Origin: Bacillota bacterium
Lineage (GTDB): Bacteria > Bacillota > Clostridia > Oscillospirales > Ruminococcaceae
Length of the DNA: 64,000 nucleotides
Reading direction: 5' to 3'
Assembly (NCBI GenBank): GCA_029572815.1
Contig: JAKPUQ010000004.1
Span: forward strand, 1 to 64,000
The notes below the pieces were generated by a model. The model worked only from the letters and a program-made list of their open reading frames with translations, did no database searches and was not told the DNA's origin. The translations under genes were made by a program, and so were the position numbers. Below, piece after piece: positions 50,456 through 59,872 of the stretch. Numbering within the stretch: the first letter of the stretch is position 1; each line of letters opens with the position of its first letter.

Positions 50456-51307
50456 TTATGCGTTTACAAGAGCTTCCTCCCTAATGTCCAGGTCTGAGGT
50501 ATCGTACATGACCCTGGCGTGATTGCGGCGGATAAGCTTTTTCTCAATGTGGTTGCCTGTCTTGCAGTCCACCTTGTCGCGGTAGACCTCGCCGTTGCGG
50601 TAGACAGTGCCGCCCTCACGGGAAAAGAACACGTTTTCGGCGGAAATATGGTACTTGTACCGCTGACGCCTGTCCGCTCTCAGCTCGCCGCAGAGGTATT
50701 CATCTGTGGTATGGACGATAAGCTGATAGGTCCTGCTTGTGTTGTTGGTGAAGCGGTAATCCAGGTAATTGTACATGATGGACGTTCCTGTGCCGAAGGG
50801 AATCTTCCGCTGAAAATCGGGAAACAGGTCCAGACCGTCATGGTGGTGGTGCTCGGTTATGTCCATATCCGAGTGGAGTATCATCCAGTGGATAAGGTTG
50901 GTCATCTGGCACATTCCTCCGCCGATGCCCGATGACGGATGATCTGCGAAGATAGTGAGTCCCTCCTTGAAGCCCTTTTTCTCGGTGAGTTTGCCCACCA
51001 GATACCAGAATGAAAAGGTCTCATGAGGACGGATAAGTATGCCGTTTATTTTGGGCGCAGCAAGGGAAAGGTTCACTGCCTTGTTCTCCTGGAGCGCCAT
51101 ATTGACATTGCCAAGCCTGCGCCTTATCAGTGAATTATGTCTGTAAATGAGATACTCAAGGGGTTCCTCCTGTCTGGTACCGGCAAGGTGTCTTGCAGTT
51201 ATCAGGTTCTTTACTGATCTGAGGAAAATGCACTTCTTCTCTGATATTGCGTAAGTCAGAGGTGAGATCTCACAGAAAAGCTTACGTTTTATGATCGTCA
51301 TCTCCAT
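50456..51307 (-). CDS. VanW-family protein
   Basis: 283 residues. The VanW core is complete: NGILIRPHETFSFWYLVGK, then GIGGGMCQMTNLIHWMILHSDMDITEHHHHD, and later GTGTSIMYNYLDYRFTNNT. VanW occurs in some vancomycin-resistance clusters but has no proven activity; single chromosomal copies are widespread. No signal peptide or membrane helix is obvious. The ATG lacks a good ribosome site; a second ATG two codons later has none either. It lies between the PBP2 gene and the M23 gene but has its own promoter. Confidence 0.88.
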   Translation of the reverse strand: MEMTIIKRKLFCEISPLTYAISEKKCIFLRSVKNLITARHLAGTRQEEPLEYLIYRHNSLIRRRLGNVNMALQENKAVNLSLAAPKINGILIRPHETFSFWYLVGKLTEKKGFKEGLTIFADHPSSGIGGGMCQMTNLIHWMILHSDMDITEHHHHDGLDLFPDFQRKIPFGTGTSIMYNYLDYRFTNNTSRTYQLIVHTTDEYLCGELRADRRQRYKYHISAENVFFSREGGTVYRNGEVYRDKVDCKTGNHIEKKLIRRNHARVMYDTSDLDIREEALVNA

Positions 51308-51326
51308 GTTTGTTTATTATATAACA

Positions 51327-51355
51327 ATTATACATCATATATACAATAGTGTCAA
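51327..51355 (-). promoter_or_regulatory. Promoter of the VanW gene
   Basis: TTGACA and TATAAT with 17-nt spacing on the minus strand, only 20 bp from the annotated ATG, which implies a very short leader. Confidence 0.65.
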
Positions 51356-51375
51356 CAGCATAATTGCGGTATACA

Positions 51376-51419
51376 GAAAAATTATTGCCCCTGAGTATTG
51401 ATCTGAACACACAGGGGCA
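51376..51419 (-). terminator. Terminator of the mre-pbp2 operon
   Basis: TGCCCCTG/CAGGGGCA stem on the minus strand with an 18-nt loop and an ATAATTTTT tail, right after the PBP2 stop. Confidence 0.85.
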
Positions 51420-51423
51420 TTTA

Positions 51424-53694
51424 TCAGTTATAGTCAGGTTCCTGAGAGGTCTCGGGACCGTATGTGTTGGGGTCATAGGGAAGTATCTGCTCTGTGGGAG
51501 GAGCTGTGGGATAATCCGTCCAGGGCTCCTGGGGCTGTGACCAGGGCTGTTCTCCGTAGGGAGCTTCAGTGGGTGCCTCTGTCCAGAGCTCGGTAGTGAT
51601 GACCTCGGTAGTAGTTGTAGTGAGCTCAGTGGTAGTAGATACGGTTGAGGTTGTAGTTGTCAGCTCGGGACGTATCTCCTCGGGGAGCTTCTGCTTTGTG
51701 GGCTTTACGCCGTTGAGTCCGTAGCATTCCTGATAAGCGAGGATAATATCGCGTATCATGTACTTTGAGTACTCACCGTCCTCGATAACGCCTGCGAAGG
51801 CTATCTCGGGGTTATTTGCGGGAGCGAAGCCGATAAAGAATGAGTTCTGCTTTTCCAGGTTCGCACCTGTCTGAGGAGTACCTGTCTTTATAGCAACATC
51901 GAAGCCAAGATTGCTGAGAGAGTGGTTTGCAGGCATATTGTGTGAGGCGTCTATCATACCGCCGATTATATAGTCGTAAAGGTCGGGAGTATTAAGCTCG
52001 ATCTGCTGAGCGATAGTGGGCTCGGTCTTCTTGATGAGACTGCCTGAGCCGTAGCTGTAATAGCTGTCCACCAGATAAGGCTGATATCTGACACCGCGGT
52101 TGGCTATGGTATTTGCCACAACAGCCATCTGGAGGGGCGTCATACCGCAGTCCTGGTTACCGATACCCGCCTGGATAACGTAACCGATATACCATTCCTG
52201 ACCGTGTTCGGCGAAGGTCTCGGGGTTACAGAGGTAACCGGGAGCATCTCCTGTCTCAATGCCTGTACTTGAGCCCAGTCCGTAGAGCTTGGCGTACTTT
52301 GTGATGTTATCAATGCCCAGCATACGGGACACCTCATAGAAGTATGAGTTACATGATACCTCAATGGCGCGGCGCATGGTGATATTGCCGTGATAGCCCG
52401 TACAGGAGTAGTGGGTGCCGTAGAAGTCGTAGCCCTGATTACATACCAGAGGAGTTCCGCCTGTTACCACACCCTCATTGAGACCTGCCGTAGCAGTTAC
52501 AGTTTTGAATGTAGAGCCCGGACGGTAAAGACCGTAGGTACAGCGGTTTACCAGAGGTGAATTCTCAGCCTGGAGGAAGTAATCATAGTTTTCAACGTAG
52601 TCCTTCAGGTTGTATGTGGGAGCGGAAGCCATACCCTTAACGGCGCCTGTTTTTGCGTCCAGAACGCAGATAGCACCGCACTTGGCGTTGAGAACGCCGG
52701 GCTTGGGGTTGATAGCAGGGAAGCCTGCAATGAAGTTGTCAAGAATGCCCTGGAGCTTCAGCTGGAAGCTTCCGTCCACAGTGAGCTTGACGGTCTCTCC
52801 GGAGGTGGCGTCGGAGATGGTCTTTATATCGCGGACCTTTCCGTCCTTGACGGCTATCTGTTCCTCGCCGTTGATACCGCGCAGGGGAGTTTCCATAGCG
52901 GCTTCGATACCGCTCTTGCCCAGGGTATCATTGTAGCTGTAGCCCTTGTTTTTCAGCTCGTCGTACTCCTCAGCGTAAATAGGACCGACAGTACCCAGCT
53001 CGTGGGGGAGTATATCTCCGCGGACGATTCGTCTTTCTGAGGCGTCAACAGCCTCGATGCCGCGGTAGAAGTTGCCAAGCTCCTTCATGTCGATGACAGT
53101 CTGCTCGTCAACGCCCTCGGCCAGAAGGAGGTCATTGGAGTATGAGAAGTCCTTGTCTATCATCTGATAGCGCATACCTGCGATGATGCGCTTTTCCTCG
53201 TCGGTGTACTTCTCGTCTATCTCATAGTCTGAGATGAGCTTGTCAATGCAGTTTTCCGCAGTTGCGTAAACGTTGAGGTTAAGGTCTGAGATAAGCTCCT
53301 CGGTGTCATTGGACTTGAACACATAGGGCTTGCTGAAAGATATGGGAATGCTCTCCTCAAACTTTATGCCCCTTTCCTCAAGGGCTCTGTAAATGCCAAG
53401 CAGAGCCTTGTTTCCCTCCTGAAGGTCGGTGGGGAAGAATGCCATCTGGAGCACCAGGTCTGTTCTGGAGTCATTGGTGATGAGCACATTTCCTGCGTAG
53501 TCCATTATCTCGCCGCGGGTAGCCTTAACGCTTTTGGTGTAGGTGAGGGTACCGGGCTCATAGAGCCGAGGAGTTGCTATCTCCTTGTCACCCACCACCT
53601 GTATCTTCATAAGGCGGATGGAGCTCAGAAGCGCCAGCATGACCACCAGCAGTATAATAATGATAGATTTGAGATTTTCCGCAAATCCTTTCAA
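51424..53694 (-). CDS. mrdA: Penicillin-binding protein 2 (elongasome transpeptidase)
   Basis: 756 residues. A single membrane anchor (about 10-30) is followed by the class B PBP dimerisation region (about 55-300) and the transpeptidase domain (about 330-680). The active-site motifs are GSTFKT (nucleophile Ser, about 397), SCNSYF (SxN, about 450) and IKTGTPQT (KTG, about 600). It crosslinks peptidoglycan during side-wall growth. A tail of about 80 residues rich in Thr, Glu and Pro (TTTTEVITTE and onward) extends past the domain, as in other proteins of this organism. It is the last gene of the mreB-mreC-mreD cluster, 52 bp after mreD, with a terminator behind. Confidence 0.93.
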   Translation of the reverse strand: MKGFAENLKSIIIILLVVMLALLSSIRLMKIQVVGDKEIATPRLYEPGTLTYTKSVKATRGEIMDYAGNVLITNDSRTDLVLQMAFFPTDLQEGNKALLGIYRALEERGIKFEESIPISFSKPYVFKSNDTEELISDLNLNVYATAENCIDKLISDYEIDEKYTDEEKRIIAGMRYQMIDKDFSYSNDLLLAEGVDEQTVIDMKELGNFYRGIEAVDASERRIVRGDILPHELGTVGPIYAEEYDELKNKGYSYNDTLGKSGIEAAMETPLRGINGEEQIAVKDGKVRDIKTISDATSGETVKLTVDGSFQLKLQGILDNFIAGFPAINPKPGVLNAKCGAICVLDAKTGAVKGMASAPTYNLKDYVENYDYFLQAENSPLVNRCTYGLYRPGSTFKTVTATAGLNEGVVTGGTPLVCNQGYDFYGTHYSCTGYHGNITMRRAIEVSCNSYFYEVSRMLGIDNITKYAKLYGLGSSTGIETGDAPGYLCNPETFAEHGQEWYIGYVIQAGIGNQDCGMTPLQMAVVANTIANRGVRYQPYLVDSYYSYGSGSLIKKTEPTIAQQIELNTPDLYDYIIGGMIDASHNMPANHSLSNLGFDVAIKTGTPQTGANLEKQNSFFIGFAPANNPEIAFAGVIEDGEYSKYMIRDIILAYQECYGLNGVKPTKQKLPEEIRPELTTTTSTVSTTTELTTTTTEVITTELWTEAPTEAPYGEQPWSQPQEPWTDYPTAPPTEQILPYDPNTYGPETSQEPDYN

Positions 53695-53746
53695 AGGTCT
53701 GCCTCCTTTATGATTATGACCGCACGTGAAAGTGCGGTCTGTGTCT

Positions 53747-54325
53747 TTATCTTCTGTTTTCTGACTGTATGTTTGTGTTTATAGCCTCCTCGATGGTGAG
53801 GTGTTCACGGGGCATGAGGAGACGGTTTACAAGCTTCAGCACAAGGAACACGAATACGGATGAAATGACCGTATACAGCCATATCTTCATGGATACCCTC
53901 CTGAAGATTCGTCCAACGTGTTCATAGCCCCATATCTGGTAGTAGAACTTGTAGTCAAGCCGGCACTGCAAGAACGCAGCAGCTGCTGTGATAATGAAGT
54001 AGTTGATGAACCTGTCCTTGAGGTACAGCTCAAATACCAGATTGGCAGCGATACAGAACACCGTAAGCACCACGGCGTTATAGCCGAAGAGCTTTCCGCA
54101 GCAGATGTCGATGAGAAATCCGCATATCGCTCCTGTTACCGCAGAGGCATAGAGATTGTTGTTAATGGCAATGCCCACAGCCAGGGGAACCAGCAGGATG
54201 GGCTTATAAAGCGTTCCCGAGGTCATTATGATGAAGCTTATGAATATGAGCAGGTAGTATATTATCCAGCGCAGTGTAGTCTTGAAGCGGAAGATATGCT
54301 GCTCACGGGTAGTTCTAATCCTCAT
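53747..54325 (-). CDS. mreD: Rod shape-determining protein MreD
   Basis: 192 residues with five to six hydrophobic segments. GAICGFLIDICCGKLFGYNAVVLTVFCIAANL is the characteristic MreD stretch (about 62-95). It is an integral membrane part of the elongasome. Its ATG lies inside the end of mreC, an 11-bp overlap, so the pair is translationally coupled. The basic first residues (MRIRTTREQ) and a basic C-terminus should face the cytoplasm. Confidence 0.88.
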   Translation of the reverse strand: MRIRTTREQHIFRFKTTLRWIIYYLLIFISFIIMTSGTLYKPILLVPLAVGIAINNNLYASAVTGAICGFLIDICCGKLFGYNAVVLTVFCIAANLVFELYLKDRFINYFIITAAAAFLQCRLDYKFYYQIWGYEHVGRIFRRVSMKIWLYTVISSVFVFLVLKLVNRLLMPREHLTIEEAINTNIQSENRR

Positions 54326-55181
54326 CCTTGTCTTCCTCCTTCTTGCCGCTGAAATCGGTTATAACGATGACAGAGGTAAGACGGGTAACGTCCGCACAGG
54401 GCTGTATATCGGCACATACGGAGAGACCGTTTGAGTCGAAGCCTATATCAAGGATAGTACCTATGGGGTAATCCTTGGGGAAGAGACCGCTGGTTCCGGT
54501 GGTGATCATGAGGTCACCGCGCTTCAGCTTGTTCTTCTTGGGGACGTGTATGAGCTTGGTCTGACCGCTTTCCGAGGACAGCACATTTCCCTCGATAATG
54601 CCCTGATCGGCACTTGACGAGGAAGCCATTGCGGCTACGGAAAGGTCGGGTGAGAGAATAGTTCTGACGGTGGAGACGTGTTCGGACACCTCAACGGTAA
54701 TGCCCACCAGTCCCTCAGCGGTAACAACGGGACAGTTCACCAGTATGCCGTCCGCAGAGCCCTTGTCGATAGTGAAGGACTTGAAGGGATCGTTGGTGAC
54801 ATAGCCCAGGACTCCGCAGGGCTGTGAGAGCATATAGTCCTCATGCTCCTCCTTTATGGAAACGAACTTGCGCAGCTCCTCCACCTCAGCCTTGATGGCA
54901 TCGTACTCGGTGAGCTGGGCGTTGAGTTCGCCTATCTGCTTTTTCAGCTTCTGGTTTTCCTCATAGTACTTATCCGCGTTGGAGAGCTTATCCACCGTAC
55001 CCTCCATTTTCATGCTTATGCCGTTTGAGGCAGCACGGAAGGGCTTGGTGATAGTGTTTATGAAGGAAGCTCCCGAAACGGAATGGCCGCCCTTGGTGAC
55101 AGCGTATATCATAATGCCAACAAGGAAGGCGAGAAATCCCAGAAGTATCTTGAAACGGGTGCTTTTTAAGAAATCACGCAT
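54315..55181 (-). CDS. mreC: Rod shape-determining protein MreC
   Basis: 288 residues: an N-terminal membrane anchor (about 10-30), a coiled coil (about 70-110; NQKLKKQIGELNAQLTEYDAIKAEVEELRKF) and two beta-barrel domains (about 120-275). GVLGYVTNDPFKSFTIDKGSADG and GDLMITTGTSGLFPKDYPIGTI are family signatures. MreC forms the extracytoplasmic scaffold linking MreB to PBP2. The ATG follows mreB by 11 bp with a good GGAGGAG. Confidence 0.93.
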   Translation of the reverse strand: MRDFLKSTRFKILLGFLAFLVGIMIYAVTKGGHSVSGASFINTITKPFRAASNGISMKMEGTVDKLSNADKYYEENQKLKKQIGELNAQLTEYDAIKAEVEELRKFVSIKEEHEDYMLSQPCGVLGYVTNDPFKSFTIDKGSADGILVNCPVVTAEGLVGITVEVSEHVSTVRTILSPDLSVAAMASSSSADQGIIEGNVLSSESGQTKLIHVPKKNKLKRGDLMITTGTSGLFPKDYPIGTILDIGFDSNGLSVCADIQPCADVTRLTSVIVITDFSGKKEEDKDED

Positions 55182-55192
55182 GGCGCTCCTCC

Positions 55193-56209
55193 TTAATAGT
55201 ACTTGACGTTTTCGGTGAGAGCGTCCTGATAATCGCTGATGTTCTCAAGTATCTTGCCTGTGCCTTCAGCGACGCAGTCCAGCGGATATTCTGCGATATA
55301 GACGGGCATACCCGTCTCGCGGTTGATGAGCTTGTCCAGACCTCTCAGGAGGGCTCCGCCGCCTGCGAGGGTGATTCCGTGGTCGATGATGTCTGCGGAA
55401 AGCTCGGGGGGAGTTTCCTCAAGGGTGGACTTGATAGCGTCGATTACTCTTGAAAGAGGCTCGACCAGAGCGTCACGTATCTCCGCAGAGGTAACGATGA
55501 TATTCTCGGGGAGACCGTTGAGGAGGTTCCTGCCCTTGATCTCCTGAGACTCCTCCTTCTCACTTGGGAAAGCGGAGCCGATATCAAGCTTGATGTTTTC
55601 GGCAGTTCTTTCGCCTATGAGGAGGTTGTACTTTTTCTTGATATAGTTGATGATAGCTGCGTCGAACTCGTCGCCTGCACATCTTACAGACCGTGAAGCC
55701 ACGATTCCGCCCATGGATATAACAGCCACCTCGCTGGTGCCGCCGCCTATGTCCACTATCATGCTGCCTGCGGGCTCGTTGGTGGGGAGACCTGCGCCGA
55801 TAGCCGCAGCCATAGGCTCCTCGATGATGAGGACGTTGTTTGCGCCTGCCTTCTTGCAGGATTCACGTACAGCACGTCTCTCAACGGCGGTAACGCCCGA
55901 GGGTATGCAGATAATGACGTTGGCTTTAGTGAAAAGGGTGCCCTTCAGGGCTTTCCTTATGAATTCCTGAAGCATAGTTGTCGCGATGTCGAAGTCAGCG
56001 ATAACGCCGTCCTTGAGAGGTCTTACGGCAACGATAGAACCGGGGGTCCTGCCGATGACGTCCTTAGCCTCCTTGCCGACATAGCGGCATTTATCTGTTC
56101 TGGTGTTTACGGCAACTACCGAAGGCTCTCTTATTATTATACCTTTTCCCCTCATATATACAAGGGTATTAGCAGTTCCCAGATCTATGCCGATATCTTT
56201 TGTAAACAT
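55193..56209 (-). CDS. mreB: Rod shape-determining protein MreB
   Basis: 338 residues, full length. A bacterial actin that directs side-wall synthesis. Motifs: [19 protein letters not shown] (phosphate 1), [15 protein letters not shown] (phosphate 2, about 158-172), and [17 protein letters not shown] (adenosine loop, about 285-300). It is the first gene of the mreB-mreC-mreD-mrdA operon, with RBS AAGGAG and a promoter 47 bp upstream. Confidence 0.96.
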   Translation of the reverse strand: MFTKDIGIDLGTANTLVYMRGKGIIIREPSVVAVNTRTDKCRYVGKEAKDVIGRTPGSIVAVRPLKDGVIADFDIATTMLQEFIRKALKGTLFTKANVIICIPSGVTAVERRAVRESCKKAGANNVLIIEEPMAAAIGAGLPTNEPAGSMIVDIGGGTSEVAVISMGGIVASRSVRCAGDEFDAAIINYIKKKYNLLIGERTAENIKLDIGSAFPSEKEESQEIKGRNLLNGLPENIIVTSAEIRDALVEPLSRVIDAIKSTLEETPPELSADIIDHGITLAGGGALLRGLDKLINRETGMPVYIAEYPLDCVAEGTGKILENISDYQDALTENVKYY

Positions 56210-56255
56210 TTTGAAGCTCCTTAATTTATGCTGTTATCGTATTTACTCACATTAT

Positions 56256-56284
56256 ATTATATCACCAATGGGAAATATGTACAA
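56256..56284 (-). promoter_or_regulatory. Promoter of the mreBCD-mrdA operon
   Basis: TTGTAC and TATAAT with 17-nt spacing on the minus strand; a second TATAAT overlaps directly after it. Confidence 0.55.
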
Positions 56285-56385
56285 GTTTATTCCGCGGGAA
56301 TTTTCTTATGTCGGAAAAATTAGTGTAATACGGAAACTAAAGGGCAGAGAGGTGATAAAAAACTGTCAAAAAATACAATAATGGA

Positions 56386-56649
56386 TCATTTGCCGTCAGC
56401 GCATACCTTACCTACGGTCTTTATGTAGATATATATCGAGACAGCGATACAGATGACCTGTGCCACGCTGATACTGAGGCCAAAGCCGAAGGTCAGTGAG
56501 ATTATGTCAGTTGAGAAGGTGCTTGGTGAGAGTGAGATACCTCTTGACCAGCCCAGCCATGCAAATGAACCTGATGCAGAATTTGCGATCACGACTCCAA
56601 GGACGCAGGCGCAAACCAGAAGAAGCAGAAAATAGAGTGTTTTTTTCAT
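56386..56649 (-). CDS. DUF4321-family small membrane protein
   Basis: 87 residues with two membrane helices (about 4-24 and 60-80). The section between and into the second helix (FAWLGWSRGISLSPSTFSTDIISLTFGFGLSISVAQVICI) fits DUF4321, a Firmicute family often located near mre and division genes. Function unknown. It lies 34 bp after dut and is probably the last gene of the zapA-U32-dut transcript. Confidence 0.75.
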   Translation of the reverse strand: MKKTLYFLLLLVCACVLGVVIANSASGSFAWLGWSRGISLSPSTFSTDIISLTFGFGLSISVAQVICIAVSIYIYIKTVGKVCADGK

Positions 56650-56683
56650 GATCGATCTCCTATCTTTTGTTATAAAGCTTTTA

Positions 56684-57121
56684 TCATATACCCGATGAGC
56701 CGAAGCCTCCGCTGCCTCTGTCTGTCTCGGAGAGGTCGTCGCTGACTTCGATATCAGGCATTAATATACGTGTTGGTATCAGCTGGGCGATACGCATACC
56801 GTGTTCAACGGTAAAGTACTCCTTGCCGTGGTTGATAAGGGGGACGAACCAGGCTCCGCGGTAGTCGCTGTCCACAACGCCCACGCAGTTTGCAAGGGAA
56901 ACGCCGTATTTTGAGGAGAGTCCCGAGCGCGGATAGATGAGGAGGGCAATATCGTCGGAATCGGGCTGAGCGGTTATACCTATGGGGATCATCTTTATCT
57001 CCCCGGGAGCAAGGGTGACAGGTCCGTCAAGGCAGGCGCAGAGGTCAAGACCTGCGCTTCCTGCCGTAGCCCTTGAGGGGATAACAGCCCTGGGGTCCAG
57101 CTTTTTGAATATCAGTTTCAT
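56684..57121 (-). CDS. dut: dUTP diphosphatase (dUTPase)
   Basis: 145 residues. It hydrolyses dUTP to dUMP and PPi, keeping uracil out of DNA and supplying dTMP synthesis. The five motifs of the trimeric family are visible: AGSAGLDLCA (1), PRSGLSSKYG (2), GVVDSDYRGAW (3), RIAQLIP (4) and DRGSGGFGSSG (5). The start shares one base with the U32 stop (TAATG), which implies coupling. Confidence 0.96.
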   Translation of the reverse strand: MKLIFKKLDPRAVIPSRATAGSAGLDLCACLDGPVTLAPGEIKMIPIGITAQPDSDDIALLIYPRSGLSSKYGVSLANCVGVVDSDYRGAWFVPLINHGKEYFTVEHGMRIAQLIPTRILMPDIEVSDDLSETDRGSGGFGSSGI

Positions 57122-59151
57122 TATTGGATACCTCTGTAATATAGTCCTCGGGTGATGTTTCCCTGCGGCTTGCGTCCCGAAAGGGAGGCTTTGGTGCCGT
57201 CGGCGTCCTCGTCGGATAGGTATATCACGCCGAAGGAGATATTATGTATTTCGTCGAGCCTGTCAAGCATACAAAGTCTGTCTGAGTTGAGTATCTCTGC
57301 GTAGTCCCTTGTACAGACCACGGGAAGCTCCCTGCCTGTGCGGTCAATGAGCTTTTTTGTGCATTTTCCGCAGCCCACCTCATTCTTTATGGGGCAGTTC
57401 CTTGTGAGCATAAGTGGGAGACGTCCGTACACAGCCGCTCCCAGAGGGAGAGATGTGGAAACTCTGTCAAGCTGACCGAGAGTAGCCTCCACGGAGAATA
57501 TACAGTCCTCAAGTCCAAGTCCGTGCAGGTATTCTGCGCTGAATGAGTTGAAAACATTGAGGGCGAAGCTTCCGTGGAGCTTCATACCCAGCTTCTTGCC
57601 GATGGCGACAGAGTCGGGAGTATGGCAGTAAAGCCTGCCGACGCCCTCGGAGATACGCTCCATAAGTCGGCTTGTGAGCCTGTCCTCGTCAGTGATGAAG
57701 CGGGGAGGAGATACTATTATCTTATCCCTGTCCACGGCGCCGAGAATATCATCTGTGAGCAGCTCCTCGGGAATTATAAGGAATTCCGACATATCGGCCG
57801 CTGCTGTTATCTGTTCAGCAGTTCTGCAAAAGCACCTCAAGGGGAGCCTTTCCGCAGTCTGTACCGCAGGAGCAGGAACAGCAGGAGAGTAGTCCGTTAC
57901 CGTGTGTTTCGGGGTGTTTTTTTCAATGATGAGCTCTGTCAGTTTTTCCGTCACCTGTCGGCGGAGCTCATTGAGCCTGCCTGCGGGAACTATAAGTCCT
58001 TCATCTATATCAGCAGTGAGCCTTCCAAAGCTGAACACCGTGTCTCCCAGCTTTGAGAGCTGCTTTGTCAGCATAGCCTCATCGGTAGGACGGTTCAGCG
58101 CCTTTTCGGGGACATCGCCCTGAGCAGAAGCAGTAATATCGCCGCAAACAGCCTCTATGACCACAGGCTGTCCCTCTTTTATGACCGCGCGGAAATCTGC
58201 AGTATGAGCCTTTCGCTCAAAGCGGTAAAGCTCATGTATCTTCGGTATCAGCTCATGGGCAGAGATAACGTCCTCCTTTTCGCGGACGCCGAACATATCC
58301 TGCCTTTGGGCTGTGTAGTAGCCGTCGGTGAAGCCTCCGCGGGAGAAAACCCCCCTGAGCATAGCCATATCTGGGGTATCTCCTTCAAGAGCAGCCTTCA
58401 GCTCATTTACAGCGGAAGCAACATATTCGGGGCGCTTCATGCGTCCCTCTATCTTGAAGGAGTCAACGCCCATATCCGCAAGCTCACGAGCTTTCGGCAG
58501 CAGTGAAAGGTCCTTCAGCGAAAGGGAAGCCCTGTCCTTATTTCCCACAGCGGAAAAGGGGAGCCTGCAAGCCTGTCCGCAACAGCCGCGGTTGGCGGAG
58601 CGTGAGCCTATCATTGCCGACATATAGCACTGTCCCGACACAGACATACACAGAGCGCCGTGAACGAATATCTCCGTCTCGATACCTGTGCGGCAGATAC
58701 GGGAAATAGTGTCCTTATCCAGCTCTCTTGCGGGAACTACTCTTGCATAGCCCAGATCGCGGAGCAGGCAGGCTCCTGCGGCAGTGTGCACCGACATCTG
58801 AGTTGAGCCGTGGAGCACAGCATCGGGGACACAGCGGCGGATAAGCTCCGCACAGCCCCAGTCCTGAACTATGAAGGCGTCAACACCGCACTGAGCGGCG
58901 GACTTTATGTACTGACAGAAATCTTCAGCCTCGTCATCGGAGATGACCGTATTCACAGCAAGATCCAGCTTTGCACCGTATCTGTGGCAGAGATCTGCTG
59001 CCTCAGCTATCTCCTCAAGGGAGAAGTTGGCGGCACTGCTTCGTGCGGAAAAGCGCTTTCCGCCTATGTAGACAGCCTGGGCGCCCGAGCGGAGAGCTGC
59101 ACGGAGAGTTTCCATGCTTCCGGCGGGAGCCAGTATCTCGGTTTGCTTCAT
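57121..59151 (-). CDS. U32-family peptidase (collagenase-like, RlhA-type)
   Basis: 676 residues: an N-terminal peptidase U32 domain (about 1-260) with AVYIGGKRFSARSSAANFSLEEI, DAFIVQDWG, EIFVHGALCMSVSGQCYMSAMIG and NRGCCGQACRLPF. The last contains the conserved cysteines. A middle DUF3656-like collagenase region and a C-terminal part (NCPIKNEVGCGKC with more cysteines) follow. Relatives such as RlhA act in rRNA hydroxylation rather than proteolysis and may carry an iron-sulfur cluster. The 1-base TAATG overlaps on both sides tie it to zapA and dut. Confidence 0.88.
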   Translation of the reverse strand: MKQTEILAPAGSMETLRAALRSGAQAVYIGGKRFSARSSAANFSLEEIAEAADLCHRYGAKLDLAVNTVISDDEAEDFCQYIKSAAQCGVDAFIVQDWGCAELIRRCVPDAVLHGSTQMSVHTAAGACLLRDLGYARVVPARELDKDTISRICRTGIETEIFVHGALCMSVSGQCYMSAMIGSRSANRGCCGQACRLPFSAVGNKDRASLSLKDLSLLPKARELADMGVDSFKIEGRMKRPEYVASAVNELKAALEGDTPDMAMLRGVFSRGGFTDGYYTAQRQDMFGVREKEDVISAHELIPKIHELYRFERKAHTADFRAVIKEGQPVVIEAVCGDITASAQGDVPEKALNRPTDEAMLTKQLSKLGDTVFSFGRLTADIDEGLIVPAGRLNELRRQVTEKLTELIIEKNTPKHTVTDYSPAVPAPAVQTAERLPLRCFCRTAEQITAAADMSEFLIIPEELLTDDILGAVDRDKIIVSPPRFITDEDRLTSRLMERISEGVGRLYCHTPDSVAIGKKLGMKLHGSFALNVFNSFSAEYLHGLGLEDCIFSVEATLGQLDRVSTSLPLGAAVYGRLPLMLTRNCPIKNEVGCGKCTKKLIDRTGRELPVVCTRDYAEILNSDRLCMLDRLDEIHNISFGVIYLSDEDADGTKASLSGRKPQGNITRGLYYRGIQ

Positions 59152-59513
59152 TAAATGCTGTCGCTGAGCTGCTTGAGCTTGACCATATTCTCAAGCTGAA
59201 CGATCTTGGACTTGAGCACCTCGATCTCCTTCTGGGCAGCGTCGCGCTCGATGCGTGTCCTGCCTGCCTCGTCAACGTACTCCTTGGTCTGGTCGCGGAT
59301 ATTGTCAAGGCGCTGATTAGCCTTGTTGAGGTCGTCGAGGAGAGCCAGCGACACCATTATGGAAGCGGCATAGGGAGAAGAACCGTTAGCCGATGTGATC
59401 TCGTTGATCTTAGTCTCCAGCGCTCTTGCGAGGGCGAAAACGTAATTCGGAGCTTCGGCGGTCTTTATCTTGTACTCCTTACCGCAGATGATGACTTTTA
59501 CTTCATTAAGCAT
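59151..59513 (-). CDS. zapA: Cell division protein ZapA
   Basis: 120 residues. The N-terminal domain (about 1-60) has VKVIICGKEYKIKTAEAPNYVFALARALETKINEI, typical of ZapA, then a long coiled coil (about 60-115). ZapA binds FtsZ filaments and stabilises the division ring. First gene of a zapA-U32-dut-DUF4321 transcript. The upstream TGTATAAT, 46 bp before the ATG, looks like an extended -10; no good -35 is seen. Confidence 0.9.
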   Translation of the reverse strand: MLNEVKVIICGKEYKIKTAEAPNYVFALARALETKINEITSANGSSPYAASIMVSLALLDDLNKANQRLDNIRDQTKEYVDEAGRTRIERDAAQKEIEVLKSKIVQLENMVKLKQLSDSI

Positions 59514-59668
59514 TTGTATCGTCCTTTCCGTGGCGTAAATTTAACCACCTTACATTATACACTATTTTTTATGAAAAGGGAAGTGTTTTTTGAAAAATAT
59601 TTATTTTTGTAGGAAACGCCGCTTCAGAAGTTGAGAGTTGAGAATTGAGAGTTTAGAGTTATGTATTA
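59514..59668. other. Gap between zapA and the MITE-like element
   Basis: Contains the zapA leader and, at 59629-59662, a run of GAGAGTT/GTTGAGA words that looks like a fragment of the same repeat family as the adjacent element. Nothing else is recognisable. Confidence 0.5.
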
Positions 59669-59861
59669 CTGAGATAAATCATAATTTAGCGCGTATGCGC
59701 TAAGTTGATAGTTGAAAGTTGAAAGTTGAGAGTTAATGTGTTCGCTTCGCTCACAATATTAAAATATTGTCGCCGCAGGCGACTCCACAACTTTCAACTC
59801 TAAACTCTCAACTCTAAACTTAAATCAGAATTTTGCGAAGCAAAATTCTGATTTATCTCAG
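59669..59861. repeat. MITE-like palindromic element, copy 2 (with terminal inverted repeats)
   Basis: 193 bp bounded by perfect 13-bp inverted repeats, CTGAGATAAATCA and TGATTTATCTCAG. The interior nearly matches copy 1 at 20175-20330, except for one extra GTTGAAA-type unit and a few single-base changes. The right end adds the hairpin CAGAATTTTGC-GAA-GCAAAATTCTG, which may help end transcription from lexA. No open frame. It sits in the 404-bp gap between zapA and lexA. Confidence 0.85.
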
Positions 59862-59872
59862 CAATGTTTATC

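Noticed and set aside
49635-50522. 295-aa plus-strand ORF opposite the M23 peptidase gene
   Set aside because: Shadow frame; the M23 gene on the other strand has full catalytic motifs and a ribosome site.
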